Shown here in pieces: positions 55,083 to 64,000 of a stretch of DNA of 64,000 bases. Each line of letters opens with the position of its first letter. Position 1 is the first letter of the stretch. The stretch lies in assembly GCF_002105155.1 (NCBI RefSeq), contig NW_019028996.1:604001-668000 (forward strand). The letters are read 5' to 3'. The notes beneath the pieces are model-generated. The model was given only the letters and a program-made list of their open reading frames with translations. It searched no databases and was not told the origin of the DNA. The DNA is from Lobosporangium transversale (lineage: Eukaryota > Mortierellomycota > Mortierellomycetes > Mortierellales > Mortierellaceae). Made by a program: the position numbers and the translations under genes.

Positions 55083-56424
55083 TTAAATTGCGAAATCCCC
55101 TAGATCCAGATCGGATGGCCCAAAGTCAAGCTCGATCCTCTGAGCATTCCTAGCTTCTCGTCCCGCCTTGACTATGAGGTCCTCTATCATTTCTTCATAC
55201 TTGTCCTCCTCCTCTTCTTCATTTTCTCCTATGCTACTCAAGCAGCCTGGCGGATAGTCCCAACTAGCGACTTCCTGCTCCTGCTCTAAAGGAATAGTCT
55301 TGGCGATCAACTCTTCTTTGGATGCAGAGATGGGAATATGTCCGACCATTGGTATCCTTGTAGAGCTGAATAAAGACGAAACTGCATCAATAATGCTTGT
55401 ACGTTTCCTAGATTTCTCGGTTCTCCATGTCGTTCTATTCCTTGTGGTATCAATTTCATCAGTTGCTATTGCTTCGATTTCAACCACTCCTTGCACATCA
55501 ACATCTGTCTTGAGAACTGGGTCTTCTTGCGCCGGATGAGAACTCATCCTTATTATTGCACCCGTCGCTACAGCGACAGTGGCTCCATTATTGATATTGG
55601 ACTGTGCGGTTTTTTCGTCCAGACCTTCGTTATGACGGTCTACTGAAATGGACTTTTCGCTTTCGGCCTCTCTTCTACGTAAGGTTTCCATTCGAAGAGC
55701 ATTATTCATGATGACAAATCCACGGCGGACGTCGCTCACAGTCCCTATGCCCAAATAAAATCCTGAACTCCATCCGCTGAAACGCTCGCCTTGTGTAAAC
55801 TCGGTGGCTGCGCCATTTTGACTGGAGGTTAATTGGAAATAGTGCGTCCCCTGTGTTCATTAAACAAAAATATTGGTTAATACAAATTTACTACAACTAT
55901 TACAATTATTGGTATCAATATTTGAATAGCTTTAAAGAAATGGTTTACTTCTGCAGATCTTATGAAGGTTGCTGGTACGATCCATTGAAGGCATGCTTCT
56001 GGCTCGACTTTGAGGACTTTAGGGGCCTGGGATATCGCTATGATTTCAATTGTAGAAAAGTAAGATGAAAGTTCGACATTTTAATCCATGTATTGACCTA
56101 ATTAATACATTGGCATTTTTTCGACAGGTATAAAGACTTACATATTGGTGCACCGCAAAATATTGTTGACGGTAGTCGTATCTTTAGATCTAACGCCTCG
56201 CCCTCTGAGTAAAGTAGAGAAGTTGGTTTTTAATAACCAGACATGTGGAGGACGGGCAAAATAACCATCAGTAGTTAAATCCTAGAAAAGATATTACCTT
56301 CGATAGTTCCTTTTGCTTGTACAATCATTGGATTCCATTCATGATAGTGCGATAGGTCTGTAAGAACTTCCCAGACCTCTTTTGGAGGTGCCGGAATGGT
56401 AATTGTTGTCTTGATTTCATTCAT
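55083..56424 (-). CDS. SRPBCC (START-like) domain protein with acidic C-terminal tail
   Basis: Four exons: 56298-56424, 56142-56204, 55949-56037 and 55083-55850; 348 residues. Residues 1-150 form an SRPBCC/polyketide-cyclase-like fold: ITIPAPPKEVWEVLTDLSHYHEWNPMIVQAKG, EGEALDLKIRLP, APKVLKVEPEACLQW, EGTHYFQLTSSQNGAATEFTQGERFSGW and RRGFVIMNNAL. The fold has a deep cavity for hydrophobic ligands. The remaining 190 residues are charged and low in complexity, with EEEEEDKYEEM and the end DFGPSDLDLGDFAI; most relatives stop after the first part. Ligand and role are unknown. The exon 2/3 junction was chosen to preserve the conserved APKVLKVEP block. Confidence 0.8.
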
Positions 56425-59400
56425 AGATAGGTGTATAAAGCGTGAAATATGCTGCGTTAAATTTATTTTGTAGCCAAGGTTTAATGATGAAGGGTATTAA
56501 TCAGAAATAGAAGAAAAATAAATAGTAAAAAAAAAAGGGTATGTTTCGAGGAAGAAATTCATGATGGCCTCGGGAACAGGATATCCGTTGCGGGGCTTTT
56601 AATCCATGCCCGTTCCTTTGCCATATTTTCCCTTTTACCTCGCAGTTGAAGATGAATTCATATTAAAAGATTGAAAGCCTTATTTTCAGGAGGTGACATT
56701 CTGTCCGGAGCGTTTATTGGATCGAGAACGCTTCAGGGGGTGCATTAATTATTATCCCATGTTCAATTATAAAGCCCTTATTGCAGTCAACGTCGTAGGG
56801 CCATGCAGTAAGCTGTCTGATCATACGTAAGGAGGCCATATGAAAAAGTGAATTTAGGAAGCATAAATAGGTAAATGAGTAGGGCCACCTTCAAGTACCT
56901 TCCTGAGCCTTTACCACAAGTCATCCTTGAAAGTTATAAGGACATTTCAATCCTATTGTCTCTTCAGAAGAATAAGCATGAAACTCCGCTACTAATGAAT
57001 GGCTAACCACTCTGCCCTATTGAACTTTTTTTTTATACGCTGTATCGCTGTGGGAAATAGATCAGGACCCGATAAATATTAGAGTCCAAAAACCTATGAA
57101 TGGCAAAATCTGTTTTTGCTCACTTTATTACTTGCTCATTTTATTTGATTGTCTGTCGTGTTATCGAATATTTTCTCCAGGCATTGTAATTAAGTACACC
57201 AGTAAAGTGCAGAGGGGTATTTATGACGAGAAGTTATTCATGAGAAGCCTGAGCAGTGATTTCTGTGTTTCAAAATGGTGATGAGCTTTAAATGGTAGGA
57301 TAGTAAGTCGCGCGCATGGTAACTATTTCGTCTCGACACCCAAAGAGAATGAGGGAATGGGGGTGAAAAAGAACACCTAATGAGCAAATGAGGCTCTTGC
57401 ACTAGATAAATATCCACACATATCTTTCTGGGTAGCGGTACAATATCTTTGTAACTTTGTAACTTATAAGGATATCCGAAGTGAAAAGAACGGAGTGTGA
57501 AGGTGCGAAGGGGTAATTGTCATTTGTAATATGTGTACGATAACAGAAAAGGTTGAAGGAAAAAATAAAACGCTTTCCCTCGCCTTTGCTTGATGATTAT
57601 CGATACTAACTTCAGACTGTGTAAGTGGCCATGCATATCCACTCCTGAACGTGCTACATTGTCTAAGACAAGCCAGCTCTAATCGTTCTTCCTTAATTAT
57701 ATTTTCAATCCAAGCGTAATTTTGCATTTGTTCCAAGAATACTGCATATCCCTTTATCCTGCTTTTCTCAAAGACGAAGCGATAGACGCGCTATAGAATT
57801 TATGAAGACGACTCTTCATCTTCATTAATATACTAAATTATTGAGCACAATGTAGAATAGTAATGGGTTGCCAATGTTCTAATTCTCTGTCTCCTGGAAA
57901 GTAATAAATTATTAAATAAATGGAAGACAGATACTATGAACGCCATATCAGCCAGCGCTAGCACGATGTACGCCATCTGTTGCAAAAAAAAATAAAAAAT
58001 AAAAAATAAAAAAAAATAAAAATAAAAAAAAATAAAAATAAAAAAAAATAGTACTCTACCCCCTTGTGGCGCCAGCTAAAAGTCTTGGCACAAACATGGC
58101 GTCAATAAGGACCAATATCAGGATGAATTGTTACAGGACATTAATCTATCCTTCTACGAGGGAAGGCCCAAGAGAGTGGAGGCGGAAATAAGAAGAAAGA
58201 TAAGAGAGTATTAAGGTATCTACATGTTGGTTTCTTATTACACTTCCTTGATCATCGATACCATTGATGGCATCTAGAAACCTACGACTTCAAAACAAAG
58301 CAAAAAAAAAAAAAAAAAAAAAAAAAGAAAAAAAAGGAAAAAAAAAAAAAAGCCTTATTTGACGACATTACTGCTTCGAGGGACTATCAGATCATCACCA
58401 ACGCATTCGTTCACGCCTTTCCTTAATGCTCATTCTGTTCTGCCAATCTGTTGATGAGGATCTTCCAAAGCTCTTGTTCTGAACAGGAGCAAAGAGAGCA
58501 TACTACTGCACCCTTAGGACAAATACTCAATGCTATATTCCCAGAGAAAAAGAAATGAGCGCATTCTCGTTCCTTACAGTAGGATATTTCTAATTCACAA
58601 GTTTGAAAGGTTGAGAGCTGAAGCAGTGATTGAATATCAGTGTAAACTGATGCTTAATCGAGACAGGAGTAACAAAGACATGTGTACTCAGGGACAGATA
58701 CTACTGCGCATAAATTGTATGCTGAATTTATCGTTACGAGATGTCTGTGTTTCTTCACAAATGACAGAGTCATAATGACTCTCTTTCCTTCAACGTCTAC
58801 ATTCAGCCATTAGCTTTTCGTTATTACAGCCTAATCTTTCGTCTTGCTTCAGAAATACCAAACTATTACTGCTTTAGATTCTTTCAGTTAGAATGTTTTC
58901 ATACTCTTTTTTTATTTATTTTTTCTTCGATTACAAGGCACTAAATACAAAATAATATTGGGAATATATTCCTATTGGCTATTGCATGTAGATCGAGGAT
59001 CTGCACGCGATAAAGAGAGAAAAGGGAGTAGAAGGCAGCACTACGATGTTCAGACGCTGTTACCTGGTCCAGGTCGAATGATAAGTAAGAGGATACGCAT
59101 CATTCCACGCAGGGACGGCGTATTCAGAGAAAAACTGAATTGCTTTGTTAATCAAGAAAGCAGAAAGAGATCATCGGAGTCTAGGCGCATCAATTTTTTT
59201 TTTGAGAGCAAGGGTTCAATGCATGTCTGCAGCCTCTCCTGGGATAGGAATTCTACGACAGGCGGATAGGCAGACAGAAAGACAAGCGAAAATTCATTAA
59301 ATAATTCCTATTAATGTGAAGAAGTGTAAGGGAACATCAACGCACCGCTAAATATGTCCTATTCATTTGAATGTCTGGCCATAGGCTGAGCTGACGTGCT

Positions 59401-60882
59401 GGATTTGTTCGTATTCTGAATTTAGCCTTCACAGGTAAATTCTTGAGTCAGAATTTAAGGTTTCTCTTCCACACAATGCATTTATTCATCATGTGGATGG
59501 CTTGAGCGTCAATGGTCTTATGGCCCCTATTGACAAGGATCTTCCTTAACGCCCGCTACCGGGGGATGTACGATACATAGGTCGTTGCCCTATGGACGTT
59601 TTCTTCCACAGGTAATAGGCCGAAATAATAAATGATCTCTTCTTGGTCCGCGTTTGTTTTGACAGCGTCTACTGCATCGTATTCTTCTCTATCTCCCACC
59701 TTTTCATTACCCCCTTGCATTTAAAGTAATACATATGTTAAGGTCCAAGTAGTTTTTGCTGGTTCTCCAACCCCTCTCCTGACCAGTACCTAATCTCTTC
59801 CTACGAGTTGTAGGGCCATAAAGATCCAAAGGGGCTTGCATGAGCTACCTTAAAAAAAAAAAATAATAAAGAAAAGATTGATTGCGAATTACATCTCTAT
59901 TATAAATGTTTTTTGCTTGCTTTTTTACTCCACAACTTATTTTTGTCGTTATTTCAGCTATAAGACCACAACCTCCTTGGCTCAACGATGAACAAAAAGG
60001 AAGTGATTGCTTAGAGAGAAAAAAAAAGGGAGAAAAGCCTATACTAAAACAAGAATCCAAATTATTCTTGGCAATCAATTCAGGCCCACCATCAAACAGC
60101 GAGTTGGACCTTTAAAAGTGGGCAAGGTAATAAAGGCAATAGGTAATGGTGGTAGTATAAATATACGCATGGTTGCACACAGTGTACAGCCATCGACCTT
60201 TGAGCATCATGGACGCGTGAATTTTAGATTGAAGGGTGGAGCGTGATATTTTCAGTTGAAAGATTGTTCATCAGCCATAAATTGCAACATGTACACTTCA
60301 AACTAAGCGCGGGCCATAGATTCCTCACCATTGCTCTTTTTCCTTTTTCATGAATAATAGAAAGTGATCCACGGAGGATGGTGGAGTGGTTTGTGTGTAT
60401 GCAGAGCCACATCCCTGCAGCGAAATCAGAATCAGATTCTTTATATGGGTTGAGTAACACCAGAATGTATAAATAAATTGTACAGACTATATCCTGCAAA
60501 TTAAAAATGTTTATTGAATTGAAAGTATTACTCGAACAATGAAGGAAGTATCCCACCCTTTCCTCATTTGTTGAACATTTGCACTTGCATGTTGGCCAAG
60601 CATTGAGCTTCCTCGACTAAATAAAAAAAAAAAAAAAAAAAAAAGTACAAAAAGGGACCAAAACATTCCTCGCTTTCCTTATTTCCTCTTCACCTTTTGT
60701 CTTTGCACTCTACAACCACCACGGTCTCGAGATAGATCCCCATTCTCCTCCTCCTTTTCCAACAGGACACATTCATTTGCATATCCACCCATCTGCTTCT
60801 CTGTTTATCTTTCACTCTTCCATTTAAACATATATTTATACCCATATTAGCATATTACTCCGTTGCTTACGAAGCTATTCAA
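56425..60882. other. 4.4-kb region without a recognisable gene
   Basis: I see no exon chain that I can support. It contains A/AAAAAT runs at 57984-58050, an A-rich tract at 58302-58352 and an A-run at 60623-60644. The right 250 bases are pyrimidine-rich with a TATATTTATA-like sequence before the zinc-finger start and probably form its core promoter. Confidence 0.5.
57984..58050. repeat. AAAAAT-type low-complexity array
   Basis: Mixed AAAAAAT and AAAAAT units in tandem. Confidence 0.85.
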
Positions 60883-62253
60883 ATGACGGCATCAGAATCA
60901 TCTCCAGCACCCACTCAGGTACAGACAAAGGATTTCTCACAACCACCACTTCAACCCTTTGGTCAATCAGCCATCTTTGCTCAAAGCGCGCTTTTCCAAC
61001 ACCAACGGAATCAACACCAGTCATCATCACCCACCATGTCTTCTAGCTCCCTCGAATCCTCACCTACACTAGCACCATCTACACAACACTTCCAGTCTTT
61101 AACACAGCAATACATGTACACTATCGACCAGCAGGAGCACCACCATCATCACCTCCAGATCCTGGGTAATCACCCGGCTTCGCCAAACGCAAGCATGGTC
61201 CTGGATCTACCTGCAGATTCTTTCATGTCTGCACGTGCCGATGGTGGTCTCTTCTTCTCTCATCGTGATACTACAATGGCAGACGCAGAAAATATGTTTC
61301 AATATGCAGATACCATATCCACCCCAGCTGCTGAAGACTGCCAGGCCTCCAAAGAGTACATGAACTCTGGACAACATCAGACTGTTCCCATCAAGACCGA
61401 GTTCTCGAACGGGCAATTTGCAGTAATGGCACCCACATACATGATGTCGATGGCTCGCTCCTTTTCAAACAGTCAACTGTCACAGGCCTGCAGCGCTGCT
61501 GTCCCTAACGTAGCCTCCTCTGCTGTCAAACTCGAGCTATGTGATACACATACGATGTATACTCACCAGAATCTCTATTCAGGCGATCGTCAGTACCGCT
61601 GCAGCAACAGCAACAGTAATTTGTACTCAACTCAGAACCATCACTATCCCCATCACAGCTATTCAACCAGTTCCCTCTCAGGTGATCCTTCTATGTCTCC
61701 AAGCTCAGCTTTCTCCAGCGGCACATTGAGTGTGTCCAACCCGAACAACTCGATCGCCTCTTACCCAATATCCCGGACATTTAGCGAACCCTTGTTCCAC
61801 CAGGGTATGATCCCTACATCCTCTTCTTTGCCTAATCTGTCTAGACTAGAATCCGAGATGGATACCGTCATGATAACCGCTGCGCCGACTATTGTTTCTA
61901 CATCAAACATGATCAAGCCAACACCCAAGCGCTCTCGCGGCCGTCGAGTCTCAAGCCATCCTGACAATTCAGGCTGCAAGGTCTTCACCTGCCGGTTTGA
62001 GGACTGCGGCAAGATCTTCAAGCGTTCGGAGCATTTGAAGCGCCATATCCGGTCCATCCATACTCTCGAAAAACCGTTCCCTTGTCCAATCCACAACTGT
62101 TCTAAGCGGTTCTCCAGATCAGACAACTTGAACCAGCATATCCGTATTCATCGTCATAGAAGCGGGGCTCGTATAGATGAGAAGAATAGCAAAGCCTTTT
62201 CTAGTTTTACACCCTTTCTTCATACTTATTCTACAGAGCTTATTACCCTTTAG
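60883..62253 (+). CDS. C2H2 zinc-finger transcription factor, Msn2/4-like
   Basis: A single exon of 456 residues. The first 365 residues are Ser/Gln/His/Thr-rich, typical of fungal activation regions, with a His-run (HHHHH near residue 88). A basic patch [15 protein letters not shown] precedes two adjacent fingers: [25 protein letters not shown] and [23 protein letters not shown]. The contact helices RSEHLKRH and RSDNLNQH are those of the Msn2/Msn4 stress-response factors, which bind AGGGG elements. About 30 residues follow. Whether it is a true stress regulator is inferred. It is convergent with the NELF-like gene. Confidence 0.9.
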   Translation: MTASESSPAPTQVQTKDFSQPPLQPFGQSAIFAQSALFQHQRNQHQSSSPTMSSSSLESSPTLAPSTQHFQSLTQQYMYTIDQQEHHHHHLQILGNHPASPNASMVLDLPADSFMSARADGGLFFSHRDTTMADAENMFQYADTISTPAAEDCQASKEYMNSGQHQTVPIKTEFSNGQFAVMAPTYMMSMARSFSNSQLSQACSAAVPNVASSAVKLELCDTHTMYTHQNLYSGDRQYRCSNSNSNLYSTQNHHYPHHSYSTSSLSGDPSMSPSSAFSSGTLSVSNPNNSIASYPISRTFSEPLFHQGMIPTSSSLPNLSRLESEMDTVMITAAPTIVSTSNMIKPTPKRSRGRRVSSHPDNSGCKVFTCRFEDCGKIFKRSEHLKRHIRSIHTLEKPFPCPIHNCSKRFSRSDNLNQHIRIHRHRSGARIDEKNSKAFSSFTPFLHTYSTELITL

Positions 62254-62531
62254 ATTTAGGCTGAGCATTCTGGTGTAATTGCTCACTTTTTTTTTTTTTT
62301 TTTTTTTTCTCGAGAATAAACATTAAACGATTGGCTAAAGAAAAGCGTCGAGCCCTTGTAGTTTGATTTTTTGATTTCTTTGGAAAAGAGGTTGTACATA
62401 CACAGGCATTAGGAGTTAAAGTATGTATAATGTACTTTGTAGCATGCGTGGATACATTGCATGAGTCTATTTGTTCTGCAATGTTGGTCACAAAGATAAC
62501 ACACTGATCAATGCAGTTTATAGTGACTTTA

Positions 62532-62657
62532 TTATCGACGAGTCTCGTCAAGTCTTCTTCTCAATTCTTGGATTGTGTTCCATCCGATATCTGATGTACC
62601 AGATGGCATCCCTGGTTCATGTGGCGTTGGTGGTGTCTGCACCTCGACCTCTTCTGC

Positions 62658-62692
<35 letters not shown>

Positions 62693-63948
62693 GCATCTCT
62701 ATCAACTTTCATACAGCAACCTTTCCATCCCTTATTAGGGAGGATCATTCTATCACACAGCTCGGGTCACTTTTATAGCAGAACCATGGAAGCAGCTGAG
62801 AGAGCAAAGGCGTATTGCAAACTAAACAGTAATATCACTCTTCAAGTTCCCTATATTACCAATCCATGCTCGAACAATGGGTTCAACGTCCGTTTTTCTG
62901 ATGACCTCCACAATCTCTTGGATCATAAGGATCATTCCCTCAATAAACTTTTTAGAATAAGGACCACGGACCATTTCAAGCACCCTTTTTACAAAATGCA
63001 TCGAAAGCGATTGGTCCATTTTACGAGCATGCACTTGAATATAGTCTAGTACTGGCATAACATAATTCAACTGAGCAAGATAGATCATCCTGTCCAAAAT
63101 GGATTTCCGATAGGTCATCTATCATAAGGAATAAAAAAAAAAAAAGCGTTGTTTTTAATTATTTGGAGGCTCAACAAGATGATCACACGAAAACGTGCCT
63201 TTAGTTTTTTTGAAGGACATGTTCCGAGTAAATTAGCATTACCATAATTTCAGGGTTCAGCTCTAGAGGCGCCTCAAAAAAGTCAACTAACGTGGCAAAC
63301 ACTGGGGCCTGCTGTAGAGGATGTTTAAAAGCCATCTGTGGAACAGAAAGATATAATAATGGATGCTTTAGATCGTTATATATATAAAAACAAGAGGTTA
63401 GTTAACATCACTTTGTTACACCCACCTCTTCAAGCAGTAACAAAGGAACAGGCACCTCATGGCTTCTAAAATAAGTTTCGATGTAGCTTGTCTCTTTAAT
63501 TACAAATTGAATCCAATAGAGTAATGCCATGGAGGCGACCGGCGTCCTAGAGAGATGACACGAGATTAATTACAATAAAGGATGAATAAGAAACATCGAT
63601 AATGTCAACCGGATACTATTCCATGTTTTGTCCATATTCTGTGAATGCGTGATTATCATTGTAAAGGCAGGAGAGAGAGGAAAAAAAAATTGAACGCATA
63701 CTCAATGGCAACTAAAAGATTCCCTAAAATAGGGGTCAAGTCTGTCCCTGCAGTTCGTTTAGATAGCGTATCCTCTAAAGCACTTAAAGCCTCATATGTT
63801 GGCTGAACTTCCGATTTATCCACAATCACTTCTTCTTCCTCATGTACGCTGGCTGCATAGGCCATCAGCCAAAGGTACTTTTCCTTATGATCTTGTTTGA
63901 CAATACCACCTTTAAAGCTTGGGACAAAAATTGAGGACAACATGATTT
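62532..63948 (-). CDS. NELF-C/D (TH1) homologue, C-terminal exons
   Basis: Five exons are visible: 63702-63948 (acceptor side open to the right), 63426-63546, 63243-63335, 62860-63118 and 62532-62653. They give about 280 residues; the N-terminus lies beyond base 64,000. The segment HKEKYLWLMAYAASV, the block VASMALLYWIQFVIKETSYIETYF and the block SILDRMIYLAQLNYVMPVLDYIQVHARKMDQSL with VLEMVRGPYSKKFIEGMILMI match the order and spacing of animal TH1/NELF-C/D. NELF holds RNA polymerase II in promoter-proximal pause. The last exon (EVQTPPTPHEPGMPSG...RRRLDETRR) is joined in phase; without it the previous exon ends at a stop at 62822. Confidence 0.85.
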
Positions 63949-63957
63949 CTACAAATG

Positions 63958-63959
<2 letters not shown>

Positions 63960-63989
<30 letters not shown>
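63960..63989. repeat. A-run before the NELF-like exon
   Basis: About 30 A on the plus strand, i.e. an oligo-T tract 10 bases before the minus-strand acceptor at 63949. Confidence 0.85.
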
Positions 63990-63992
<3 letters not shown>

Positions 63993-64000
63993 TTGTCAGT

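Noticed and set aside
1-64000. tRNA and rRNA genes, CRISPR arrays
   Set aside because: I saw no A-box/B-box pairs with a cloverleaf, no rRNA-like sequence and no regularly spaced repeats.

Overview
The window looks like nuclear DNA of an early-diverging filamentous fungus, most likely Mortierellomycotina or another Mucoromycota. The genes are eukaryotic, with short introns (mostly about 60-200 bases, some longer) bounded by GT-AG or occasionally GC-AG, oligo-T runs before 3' splice sites, and mitochondrial presequences on matrix enzymes. Homopolymer A/T runs of 15-35 bases are very common. I placed introns by hand from reading-frame phase, splice consensus and family conservation, so exon edges are predictions.

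Left part (1-13,600): a partial membrane-anchored GT61-like glycosyltransferase (-), phosphoglucomutase (+), a bestrophin-family anion channel (+), two tandem paralogous type I membrane proteins (-), a small unknown helical protein (-), then repeat DNA made of a dispersed repeat and a 115-bp hAT-type MITE with a perfect 8-bp target duplication.

Middle part (14,000-38,000): a MICOS subunit of the APOO/MIC26-MIC27 family with about 1,080 extra residues of amphipathic repeats (+), a PC4/Sub1 coactivator (+), a SAM methyltransferase (-), a class V aminotransferase (-like enzyme, +), a single-pass receptor-like pseudokinase (-), a second copy of the dispersed repeat, a TRP-like ion channel (-), an LEA_2-like membrane protein with a repeated acidic tail (-), a doubtful two-exon ORF (+), and a small secreted Cys-rich protein (+).

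The most notable region is 38,448-50,976. Five adjacent genes all act in branched-chain amino acid metabolism: a fused isopropylmalate dehydrogenase plus isopropylmalate isomerase (LEU2-LEU1 type), ILV6, 3-hydroxyisobutyryl-CoA hydrolase, ILV5 and ILV2. The first four lie on the minus strand; ILV2 is divergent from ILV5 across an 894-bp shared upstream region. Together they cover acetolactate synthase (both subunits), ketol-acid reductoisomerase, and the isomerase and dehydrogenase steps of leucine synthesis, with one valine catabolic enzyme among them. ILV3, LEU4 and the transaminase are not in the window.

Right part (51,000-64,000): a GNAT acetyltransferase (+), a UBE2G/Ubc7-type E2 (+), an SRPBCC-domain protein with a long acidic tail (-), a 4.4-kb stretch without a recognisable gene, an Msn2/4-like C2H2 zinc-finger factor (+), and the C-terminal exons of a NELF-C/D (TH1) homologue (-) running off the right edge.
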